Shown here: one piece after another, positions 1-7,206 of the stretch
Position numbering within the stretch: position 1 is the stretch's first letter
Layout of the letters: each line of letters opens with the position of its first letter
NCBI GenBank assembly: GCA_949746285.1
Contig: CATJZH010000153.1
Coordinates: forward strand, 1 to 22,493
Length of the DNA: 22,493 nucleotides
Source: an uncultured Clostridia bacterium
GTDB lineage: Bacteria > Bacillota > Clostridia > TANB77 > CAG-508
Reading direction: 5' to 3'
Position numbers and translations under genes: made by a program
Notes under the pieces: model-generated
What the model was told of the DNA's origin: nothing
The model's input: only the letters and a program-made list of their open reading frames with translations
The model's database searches: none

Positions 1-54
1 AACATAAAACTTAAAATCCTTAATAAAATCTTAAGAAATAAGCCTAATTCAATA

Positions 55-83
55 TTGTTAATAGCTTTTTTTTGTGATATAAT
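55..83 (+). promoter_or_regulatory. Promoter of the efflux operon
   Basis: A -35 TTGTTA (55-60) is separated by 17 bases from a consensus -10 TATAAT (78-83), which is preceded by TG at 75-76 (extended -10, TGATATAAT). A housekeeping sigma factor should recognise this. It lies about 65 bases before the adaptor start. The same TGATATAAT box occurs at 6491 and 16690. Confidence 0.7.
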
Positions 84-149
84 ATAAAACGATTTTTAGT
101 ATTAGTAAAATATTAATAAAAAATTTAAAGGAGAAATAAATAAAACAAA

Positions 150-1917
150 ATGAAAAAATTTAATATTAAGAAAATTGGAAAGAAAAAAATAATAATTGGA
201 ATAATTGTTTTAGTTATTTTAATAGCAATAATATCAAGTATGAAGCCAAAGAAAACAGAAGAAGCAAAAATTGAAACACAATTAATTGAAAAACGTTCTA
301 TAGGAACAAGTATTGCAGCTACAGGTGTAATAAAAACAGATACAACACAAGATGTGGTTGCAACTCTTACAGGATCAAAGATAGAAAGTGTAAATGTAAA
401 AGAGGGAGATAAAGTTTCAGTAGGCGATATAATTTGTAAATTTGATACTTCTACTATTAAAGATAATTTAAATACAGCTCAAAAATCATTAAATATATCA
501 AAAAAGCAGGGAAATTTAGGAATACAAGGTGCTAGGAGAAGTTTAAATGATGCTATAATCGGAAAAGATACTCAAGTAAATATGAGTCAAAGTGATGTAA
601 ATGCTGCATATAAAGCGTATCAAGATGCACAAAATCAATTATCAGCAGCAGAAAAAGATTTGGCAAATAAACAAAATATGAGAAACAGTTATTCAAATAA
701 TACAGCAAAAGAGCAAGAGTTTTTACAGAAAGAAAATGCATATAAAGATGCTCAAAATGCTTATGATGCACAAGTTGCAGCTACAGCTAATGCCCAACTA
801 GAGTATAATAGATATTTTGGAGCTGGTGGAACTAAATTAGATCCATCAAATGGAACACCACTTGCAACAGAGCCTTTACCAGGACAATTTAGCCCAAGTC
901 ATGCGGATGTAAAAGAAGCATATGAAAAAGCACAGCAAACATTAATGGAGTTAGAAAAAAAAATTAAATACTGCAAAAAGTAATTATTTAAATATAAAAT
1001 CTGCACAAGAAAATGCAAACAATCAAAGTGTAGCATATCAAGCAATCTCAGCTGAAGTAGTTGCTGCAGAAGCCAATGTAAATACATTAAGAGGAACAGT
1101 AGATAATTTAAAAAATACATATGAAAAAGCACTTCAAGCTCATAGTAGTACAGTAAATACAGCAGATAGTACAATTGCTAATATGCAAGATAGTGTAAAA
1201 AACTCAGAACTAACTTCAGAACTAAATGAAGAAACACAAAAAAGTCAACTAAAAGTATATCAAGATCAATTAAAAGAGGGAATTCTTACATCAACAGTTA
1301 ATGGAATTGTAAAATCAGTTTCTGCGAAGCCAGGAGATGTTTATGCTGGTACTGCTATTGCAGTTATAGCAGGAGTAGAAGAGTTTGTTATTGAATCAGA
1401 AATTTCAGAGTATGATATAGCAGATATAAAAGAAGGTATGAAAGTTTTAATAAAAACAGACTCTACTAGAGATGAAGAATTAAAGGGAAGAATAACATAT
1501 GTATCAGCAACTGCAACTGATAATACAGTATCAGCAATGACAGGAACAACAGCTGTAGCATCAAGTAATGCAACTTATAAAGTGAAAATAACTTTAGATG
1601 CTCAAAATGATAGATTACGTTTAGGAATGAATGCTAAATTAAGTATCATTACAGATAGTAGAGAGAATGTTTGGACAGTACCTTATGAAGCAGTACATGA
1701 AAAGGAAGATGGAACTAAATATATAGAAATATTAAAAGATGAACAAACTAAGGAAAAAGAAGAACTTAAAGTAACCACAGGATTAGAAAGTTCTTATTAT
1801 GTTGAAATTAGTTCTAATAAATTAACAAATGGAATGAAAGTTGTTATGCCAGAAGTAGAAGCAGATAATTCTATGGAAGCTATAATAGAAATGATGGGTG
1901 CAGACGCAGGAGTATAG
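150..1917 (+). pseudogene. HlyD/RND-type periplasmic adaptor (membrane fusion protein), split by a frameshift
   Basis: This is the adaptor subunit of a MacAB-like export system. The first part (150-983) has a basic N-terminus, one membrane segment (about residues 14-30), half a biotinyl-lipoyl domain (about 69-99, ending VGDIICKFD) and a long Ala/Gln/Asn-rich coiled coil. It stops at 981-983 after a run of nine A (955-963). The frame beginning at 961 continues the coiled coil without a stop and reads on through the second lipoyl half (GIVKSVSAKPGD) and a beta-barrel domain to the stop at 1917. Removing one A gives LEKKLNTAKSN and a single protein of about 588 residues. The event may be a sequencing error, a true mutation, or slippage or phase variation in the A run. 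The likely SD, AAGGAG at 128-133, sits an unusually long 16 bases before the ATG. The two ABC genes follow directly in the same operon. Confidence in the family is high; whether the protein is functional is unknown. Confidence 0.85.
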
Positions 1918-1929
1918 AAGGGAATTTAA

Positions 1930-2634
1930 ATGGAATCAATAATAAAATTAACTAATATAGTTAAAAAATTTTATATAGGAGAGCCAAACGAATTAGAGAT
2001 TTTACATGGAATATCATTAGATGTAAAACCTGGAGAATTTGTTTCAATAGTGGGACCATCAGGTTCTGGAAAATCAACATTAATGAATATGATAGGAATA
2101 TTAGATAGACCAACTTCAGGAGAGTACATTTTAGATGGAATAAATGTAGGAGAAGCAGACGATTCAGAGCTTTCAGAAATAAGAAATCAAAAAATAGGTT
2201 TTGTTTTTCAAACATATAATTTAATTTCAAAAACTAGTGCACTCAAAAATGTTGAACTTCCTATGTTATATGCAGGTGTTAGAAGAAATGAAAGAATAAA
2301 AAAAGCAAAAGAACTTTTAGAATTAGTAGAAATGTCTGATAGAGCAAAACATTTACCAGAGGAGTTGTCAGGAGGGCAAAAACAAAGAGTTGCTATAGCA
2401 AGAGCAATGGCAAATGATCCAGCTATTATTTTAGCTGATGAACCAACAGGTGCACTAGATTCAAAAACAGGAAGATTAGTTATGGATCTTTTTCATAAGT
2501 TAAATAAAGAGAAAAAGAAAACAATAGTACTTATTACTCATTCAAATGAACTAGCAGCTGAAACAGATAGAATTATTTCAATAAGAGATGGAAATATAAT
2601 AAATACAGAAAAAGGAAAAGGAGGAGCTAAATAA
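1930..2634 (+). CDS. ABC transporter ATP-binding protein, MacB/LolD type
   Basis: This 234-residue nucleotide-binding subunit powers the membrane permease encoded next. Visible motifs are Walker A GPSGSGKST (42-50), a Q-loop Gln at about 94 in FVFQTYNL, the signature LSGGQKQR (146-153), Walker B IILADEP (166-172) and the H-loop His at about 204 (LITHSNE). The length and the NQKIGFVFQ segment are typical of the MacB/LolD/YknY branch. It starts 12 bases after the adaptor stop, and its stop overlaps the permease ATG by one base (TAATG), so the two are probably translationally coupled. With an HlyD-type adaptor and a MacB-type permease this resembles the YknXYZ arrangement of Bacillus. The substrate (peptide, drug or lipid) cannot be read from the sequence. 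Confidence 0.93.
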   Translation: MESIIKLTNIVKKFYIGEPNELEILHGISLDVKPGEFVSIVGPSGSGKSTLMNMIGILDRPTSGEYILDGINVGEADDSELSEIRNQKIGFVFQTYNLISKTSALKNVELPMLYAGVRRNERIKKAKELLELVEMSDRAKHLPEELSGGQKQRVAIARAMANDPAIILADEPTGALDSKTGRLVMDLFHKLNKEKKKTIVLITHSNELAAETDRIISIRDGNIINTEKGKGGAK

Positions 2635-3932
2635 TGTTATTAATTGAAAATATAATTTTAGCAATAAATAGCCTTCTTTCAAATAAAATGAGAGCACTTT
2701 TAACAATGTTAGGTATAATAATTGGAATAGGATCAGTTATTGCTATAATTACAGTTGGGGACTCTCTTACTCTTTCTGTATCAGAAAACATGCAATCAAT
2801 GGGAGCAAATGATGTATATGTTACAGTAGAACCTAAAGGTAGTGAGGAAGAAGAATCAAAAGTAATAGAAGGAGTAAAATATGGTAGTTTAACTTCTTCA
2901 TCAGAAATGTTAGAGGATGATTATTTAACAGATGACATGATAAAAGAATTATGTGACAAATTCTCTAATGATATATATGCAATAAATTTGCAGTATACTG
3001 TTGGAAGCGGTCAAGCACAGGAAAGTAACAATACTGCAAATGTAAATCTTTCAGGAGTTACTGCAGGGTACTTTATTACAAATGAATTAACTATTTTGAG
3101 AGGTCATTTATTCACAGAAAGTGATTTTGACGAGGGAAGAAATGTAGCAATTGTATCAAATAAACTTGTAAATAAACTTTTTGGAGGAGATATAGAAAGT
3201 GCGATAGGTTCAGAGATACCAGTAAATGTTGAAGGAAGTCTAGGAAATATCACTGTAGTAGGTGTTTATGAACAGCAAGAAAATTATATGATGGGAATGT
3301 CAATGGGTTCAGGAGATGATGTAACAACAGATATGTATATACCTTTAAAAGCTGCATCTACTTTTAAGCACAAAGAAATAAAATACCCATATATACAAAT
3401 TATTGCTAAAGTTGGTGTAAACTCAGATCAACTTGTTACTAAAATTAAAAATTTTCTTGAACCATATTATAAAACAAATAGAAATTGTCAAATAAATGCT
3501 TTCACTATGAGTTCTATGGTATCTATGCTTACAGAGATGCTATCAACAATAACGCTTGCAATATCAATAGTTGCAGGAATTGCTCTTATTGTTGGAGGAA
3601 TAGGGGTTATGAATATAATGCTTGTTTCTGTTACAGAAAGAACACGAGAAATTGGAACAAGAAAGGCATTGGGAGCAAAGAATTCTTCAATAAGAACCCA
3701 GTTTATAGTAGAAGCAATGATAATATGCCTGATTGGAGGAATGATAGGTGTAGCTTTAGGAGTATTAGGAGGAGTAGGGGCATCAAAATTATTAGGATAT
3801 CCAGCAAAACCTTCGATTTCAGGAATAATAACATCATTAATATTCTCTATGTCAATAGGAGTATTTTTCGGATATTATCCAGCAAATAAAGCATCAAAGA
3901 TGAATCCAATAGATGCATTAAGATATGAATAG
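2634..3932 (+). CDS. ABC transporter permease, MacB/FtsX type
   Basis: This 432-residue membrane subunit pairs with the preceding ATPase. It has the standard MacB-type layout: one N-terminal membrane helix (about 21-42, after SNKMRALLTMLGIIIGIGSV), a large extracytoplasmic domain (about 45-305) and three C-terminal helices. Between the second and third helices lies the conserved cytoplasmic loop TERTREIGTRKALGAK. The C-terminus NPIDALRYE is the usual ending of the family. Such transporters do not move substrate through the bilayer. They work mechanically on extracytoplasmic substrate or on the adaptor, which fits the adaptor two genes upstream. The stop codon TAG (3930-3932) directly abuts a long inverted repeat. 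Confidence 0.93.
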   Translation: MLLIENIILAINSLLSNKMRALLTMLGIIIGIGSVIAIITVGDSLTLSVSENMQSMGANDVYVTVEPKGSEEEESKVIEGVKYGSLTSSSEMLEDDYLTDDMIKELCDKFSNDIYAINLQYTVGSGQAQESNNTANVNLSGVTAGYFITNELTILRGHLFTESDFDEGRNVAIVSNKLVNKLFGGDIESAIGSEIPVNVEGSLGNITVVGVYEQQENYMMGMSMGSGDDVTTDMYIPLKAASTFKHKEIKYPYIQIIAKVGVNSDQLVTKIKNFLEPYYKTNRNCQINAFTMSSMVSMLTEMLSTITLAISIVAGIALIVGGIGVMNIMLVSVTERTREIGTRKALGAKNSSIRTQFIVEAMIICLIGGMIGVALGVLGGVGASKLLGYPAKPSISGIITSLIFSMSIGVFFGYYPANKASKMNPIDALRYE

Positions 3933-4080
3933 TGTCCGATTGGGGACGTTTGTTAATGGACATTTTTGTCCAATTTAATACATATGTTGTTTTAGAATAT
4001 CTTAAATATATAATATTAAAAATAAACATCTGTCCCTAATTGGACAAAAATGTCCATTAACAAACGTCCCCAATCGGACA
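3933..4080. repeat. 43-bp perfect inverted repeat with 62-bp centre
   Basis: The left arm 3933-3975 and the right arm 4038-4080 are exact reverse complements over 43 bases. Each arm contains smaller nested dyads, for example TGGACA-TTTT-TGTCCA in the left arm (3957-3972). A further TGTCC/GGACA pair spans 4031-4046. Arms made of several short palindromes resemble REP/BIME- or MITE-like elements. A transcript could fold into one very stable hairpin and stop transcription from the efflux operon, although no clean U tract follows. The element starts at the base after the permease stop and ends 12 bases before the next ATG. A related fragment lies at the end of cmk. Confidence 0.9.
3987..4014 (+). 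promoter_or_regulatory. Possible promoter inside the inverted repeat centre
   Basis: TTGTTT (3987-3992), a 16-base spacer and TATAAT (4009-4014) lie between the two repeat arms. A transcript starting near 4021 would carry the right arm as the leader of the downstream nucleotidyltransferase gene. The match is moderate, and AT-rich sequence produces such boxes by chance. Confidence 0.35.
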
Positions 4081-4092
4081 TGAGGAAGAAAT

Positions 4093-4590
4093 ATGAATAG
4101 TAAGAAAAATGAAAAAATAGGATTTACAATTGGAAAATTTGCTCCACTACATAAAGGGCATCAGTTTTTAATAGAAACAGCATTAAAAGAAATGGATAAA
4201 GTAATTGTAGTTGTTTATGATACTGATGTAATAGACATACCAACAGAAAAAAGAGCAGATTGGATAAAAAAGTTATATCCAAATGTAGAAATTAAATATG
4301 CACATAATCCACCATCACAATATGGTCTTGATAATGAGAGTGTTAATATTCAGATGAAATATTTAACTAAAATTATGGAAGGAGAGACTCCTACACATTT
4401 TTATAGTAGTGAAAAATATGGCGCAAGTGTTGCTAAATATATGAATTTAGTTGATAGAAGAGTTGATAATGAAAGAAAAAATGTGCCTATAAAAGCAAAA
4501 ATCGTAAGAGAAAATATTGATGAGAATAAAAAATGGCTAGAAAATTCTATTTATTTTGATTGTAAAAATTATAATCCCAAAACCGACTAA
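4093..4590 (+). CDS. NadR-like nucleotidyltransferase (adenylyl/cytidylyltransferase superfamily)
   Basis: This 165-residue single-domain protein of the HxGH nucleotidyltransferase fold joins a nucleotide to a phosphorylated substrate; in NadR-type proteins that substrate is nicotinamide mononucleotide. The N-terminal signature GKFAPLHKGHQF (14-25) holds His20 and His23, and SSEKYG (105-110) matches the NadR segment. It lacks the NadR helix-turn-helix and kinase domains. The usual ISxTxIR-type motif near the C-terminus reads IKAKIVR (133-139), with Lys at the expected Ser and Thr positions, so activity or substrate may differ. The start is set by GAGGAAG (4082-4088) just before the ATG. It appears monocistronic, followed by a terminator. 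Family is confident; substrate is not. Confidence 0.8.
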   Translation: MNSKKNEKIGFTIGKFAPLHKGHQFLIETALKEMDKVIVVVYDTDVIDIPTEKRADWIKKLYPNVEIKYAHNPPSQYGLDNESVNIQMKYLTKIMEGETPTHFYSSEKYGASVAKYMNLVDRRVDNERKNVPIKAKIVRENIDENKKWLENSIYFDCKNYNPKTD

Positions 4591-4604
4591 TTATTATAAA
4601 AGAC

Positions 4605-4638
4605 GAGGACATTTGCAATTTTCATAATGTCCTCTTTT
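4605..4638 (+). terminator. Rho-independent terminator after the nucleotidyltransferase gene
   Basis: GAGGACATT (4605-4613) pairs perfectly with AATGTCCTC (4626-4634) around a 12-base loop, followed by TTTTGTT. Confidence 0.8.
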
Positions 4639-4645
4639 GTTCTAG

Positions 4646-4673
4646 TTGATTTTAAATAAAATAGTAGTATAAT
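4646..4673 (+). promoter_or_regulatory. Promoter of the acyl-CoA ligase gene
   Basis: TTGATT (4646-4651), a 16-base spacer and consensus TATAAT (4668-4673) lie just after the preceding terminator and about 35 bases before the ATG. Confidence 0.6.
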
Positions 4674-4708
4674 AGAAGTAGTTGAATTTTATAATTGGTG
4701 GAGGAATT

Positions 4709-6430
4709 ATGGGAAAATATTATAATATAAGAGAAGTAACAGATTTAAAGGACTTAATAAATCAAACAGTAGAATTATATGGAGATAAGCCAGCCTTCAA
4801 ATTTAAAAAAAGAATGTACAAAAAGGGCGAAAAAGTAGAAATAGATGTAATGACATATAAAGAATTTAAAAAAGAAATTGACTGTTTTGGTACAGCATTA
4901 AATAGTTTAGGTCTTGAAAATGAAAGAGTTGCACTTATTTCTAAAAATAGATATGAATGGAATGTTGTGTATTATGCTACTACAATAGGAGATAAAGTTA
5001 TTGTCCCATTAGATAAATCATTACCAGATAATGAAATAATTTCTCTAGCTAAGAGAAGTGAAGCAAAAGCAATAGTTTTTGAAGAAAAATATTTAGATGT
5101 TATGAAGAAAATAAAAGATGAGAAGTTATCTAGCATAGAGCATTTTATTTGTTTTGATTTTGATGAAGACAAAGAAGGAATTTTATCATATAAGAAATTA
5201 ATAAAAAAAGGAAATGAATTATTAGAATCAGGGGATAGAACTCATTTGGATGCTAAAATTGATGCTAATAAAACTTCAATATTATTGTTTACTTCTGGTA
5301 CTACATCAATTTCTAAGGCAGTAATGTTATCACAAAAAAATATATGTGCAAATGTGATGGATTTAAATAAAGTAATAAAATTTTCTTCAGATGATAGTAC
5401 ATTAGCGTTATTACCATTTCACCATGCTTTCCAAGCACTTATAAACAATGTACTTGTATATATAGGTGGTTCAATGTCATTTTGTGATGGTTTAAAATAT
5501 ATAGCTCAAAATTTATGTGAATATAAGCCAACAGTTATAGTGTGTGTTCCTCTAATATTAGAAAGTATTCATAGAAGAATTTTAAAAAATATAGATAAAC
5601 AAGGAAAAACCAAACTTGTAAATAGAATGAAAACAGTTACAAATGTATTAGACAAAGTACATATAAAATTAAAAAGGAAAGTATTTAGTGAAATACATAA
5701 TGCTATAGGCGGAAATGTAAGATTAATAGTAAGTGGCGCAGCAGCAATGGATACAGAACTTATAAAATCATTTGATGACTTTGGAATAAAAATTGTTCAA
5801 GGTTATGGACTAACAGAAACATCACCAGTTATTAGTGTTGAAAATGATAATGATGTAAAAAGAGGTTCTGTAGGAACACCACTTCCATCTTTTGAAGTAA
5901 AAATAGAAAATCCTGATGAAAAAGGAATAGGAGAAATATTAGCAAAAGGGCCATCGGTTATGAATGGATATTATAATAATAACGAAGCAACTGAGGAAGC
6001 ATTACAAAATGGATGGTTCCATACAGGTGATTTAGGTTATATGGAAAATAATTATTTATTTATAACTGGAAGAAAGAAAAATGTAATAGTACAAAAAAAT
6101 GGAAAAAATATATTCCCAGAAGAATTAGAAATTTTAATAAATTATATACCAGGCGTTTCAGAATGTATGGTATATGGAAAGCCAACTAAAGATAATGATT
6201 TAGATGTATGTGTTAAGATTCTTTATGACAAAGAAGCAATAAATGATATTATAGGATATATAAATGAAAATGATATACACAAATATATGAAAGAGAAAAT
6301 TTCCGAAATAAATAAAAAAATGCCACCATATAAACATATAAGAGAAATAATAGTAACAGATGAAGATTTTATAAAAACAACTACAGGAAAAATAAAAAGA
6401 CATGAAGAATTGGCTAAAATTTTAAAATAA
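4709..6430 (+). CDS. AMP-binding long-chain fatty acid-CoA ligase
   Basis: This enzyme of about 573 residues is in the acyl-adenylate-forming family: it activates a carboxylic (fatty) acid with ATP and transfers it to CoA. Motifs in order are the phosphate-binding loop LFTSGTTSISKAVMLS (about 192-207), GYGLTETSP (about 365), TGDLGYM (about 439), the hinge GRKKNVIVQKNGKNIFPEE (about 454) and the C-terminal TTTGKIKR (about 557), whose Lys is the catalytic lysine. The phosphate loop reads SGTTSISKA instead of the common SGTTGxPKG but keeps the Lys. An in-frame TTG at 4682 exists, but GGTGGAGGAA (4697-4706) places the true start at ATG 4709. It sits between its own promoter and terminator. The exact chain length of the substrate is unknown. 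Confidence 0.9.
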   Translation: MGKYYNIREVTDLKDLINQTVELYGDKPAFKFKKRMYKKGEKVEIDVMTYKEFKKEIDCFGTALNSLGLENERVALISKNRYEWNVVYYATTIGDKVIVPLDKSLPDNEIISLAKRSEAKAIVFEEKYLDVMKKIKDEKLSSIEHFICFDFDEDKEGILSYKKLIKKGNELLESGDRTHLDAKIDANKTSILLFTSGTTSISKAVMLSQKNICANVMDLNKVIKFSSDDSTLALLPFHHAFQALINNVLVYIGGSMSFCDGLKYIAQNLCEYKPTVIVCVPLILESIHRRILKNIDKQGKTKLVNRMKTVTNVLDKVHIKLKRKVFSEIHNAIGGNVRLIVSGAAAMDTELIKSFDDFGIKIVQGYGLTETSPVISVENDNDVKRGSVGTPLPSFEVKIENPDEKGIGEILAKGPSVMNGYYNNNEATEEALQNGWFHTGDLGYMENNYLFITGRKKNVIVQKNGKNIFPEELEILINYIPGVSECMVYGKPTKDNDLDVCVKILYDKEAINDIIGYINENDIHKYMKEKISEINKKMPPYKHIREIIVTDEDFIKTTTGKIKRHEELAKILK

Positions 6431-6462
6431 TAATCAAATGTGTAATGTTTGTGAATTTTTTG

Positions 6463-6490
6463 AAAAGTGCTTTGTATATAAGCACTTTTT
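6463..6490 (+). terminator. Rho-independent terminator after the acyl-CoA ligase
   Basis: AAAAGTGCTT (6463-6472) pairs with AAGCACTTTT (6480-6489) around a 7-base loop and runs into T residues. The next promoter overlaps its 3' side. Confidence 0.8.
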
Positions 6491-6499
6491 TGATATAAT
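6472..6499 (+). promoter_or_regulatory. Promoter of the lipid kinase-dxs-ylmH-cdd operon
   Basis: An extended -10 TGATATAAT (6491-6499; TATAAT at 6494) is identical to those at 75 and 16690. The -35 is weak (TTGTAT, 6472-6477, 16-base spacer) and overlaps the upstream terminator stem. Confidence 0.6.
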
Positions 6500-6537
6500 G
6501 AAAGCCAAATAAAAAATAAATATTTTAGGGGATAAAA

Positions 6538-7194
6538 ATGAACAATGTATTTGGAATTGTAGTTTCAATAGTTTTTATAGGAATAATTTTAGTATCGGCT
6601 AAACTATTTGAAAAAGCTGGAAAAGAAGCAAGCAGAAAGTATATTCATATAATGTTATCAAATTGGTGGATTATAGCAATGATATTTTTTGATAATGTTT
6701 TTTATGCAGTATTGCTTCCAGCTATTTTTATTGTTATAAATTATGCTTCCTATAAGATGGATATAATAAAAGTAATGGAAAGAAATGATGGAGAAGAAAA
6801 TAAGGAAAGTTTAGGAACAGTATATTATGCTATAAGTCTATGTATAATTACAGCTATTACATTTGGACCTTTAAAAAATCCGCTTGTTGGATTGTGTGGA
6901 ATAGCTGTAATGGGATATGGCGATGGATTGGCAGCTGTAATAGGACAAGCGATAAAAAGCCCTGAATATATAATTGCAGGAAATAAGAAAACGTTAGCTG
7001 GCTCTCTTACAATGTTTTGTATAACATTAATTATAATGGCTGGATTTTTAACATATAATGAAGCAACAAATGTTGCAATAAAGTCTATATTAGTAGCAAT
7101 TTTAATGACAGTAGTGGAAGCAGTATCAATAAAAGGAACAGACAATATTACAGTTCCACTAATAACATCATTATTAGCAATACTTATGGTATAG
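6538..7194 (+). CDS. Diacylglycerol/polyprenol kinase family membrane protein (Sec59/VTE5-like)
   Basis: This 218-residue, multi-pass membrane protein has about six hydrophobic stretches. The motifs SRKYIHI (about 32-38), ESLGTVYY, MGYGDGLAAVIG (about 125-136), KKTLAGS and the C-terminal VEAVSIKGTDNITVPL follow the pattern of the dolichol/phytol/diacylglycerol kinase family, related to CDP-diacylglycerol synthases. Members use a nucleoside triphosphate to phosphorylate a lipid alcohol. The start follows AGGGGAT with good spacing. It is followed 12 bases later by dxs, which makes isoprenoid precursors. A polyprenol or salvaged isoprenoid alcohol is therefore an attractive substrate, but that is inference from context. 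Confidence 0.82.
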   Translation: MNNVFGIVVSIVFIGIILVSAKLFEKAGKEASRKYIHIMLSNWWIIAMIFFDNVFYAVLLPAIFIVINYASYKMDIIKVMERNDGEENKESLGTVYYAISLCIITAITFGPLKNPLVGLCGIAVMGYGDGLAAVIGQAIKSPEYIIAGNKKTLAGSLTMFCITLIIMAGFLTYNEATNVAIKSILVAILMTVVEAVSIKGTDNITVPLITSLLAILMV

Positions 7195-7206
7195 GAGATT
7201 TATAAA

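Noticed and set aside
1..54. Terminator of an upstream gene at the window start
   Set aside because: Only very weak AT-only dyads (CTTAA/TTAAG) are present, with no convincing stem and T tract.
3485..3889. A 134-codon plus-strand frame within the ABC permease gene
   Set aside because: It is an out-of-frame shadow of the well-supported permease frame, with biased Asn/Arg/Cys/Tyr composition and no RBS.
3933..4080. Insertion sequence or CRISPR origin for the inverted repeat
   Set aside because: There is no transposase frame between or beside the arms, and only two inverted arms instead of regularly spaced direct repeats.
4682..4708. TTG start giving nine extra residues for the acyl-CoA ligase
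   Set aside because: The SD GGTGGAGGAA lies inside that extension and fits ATG 4709; no SD precedes the TTG.
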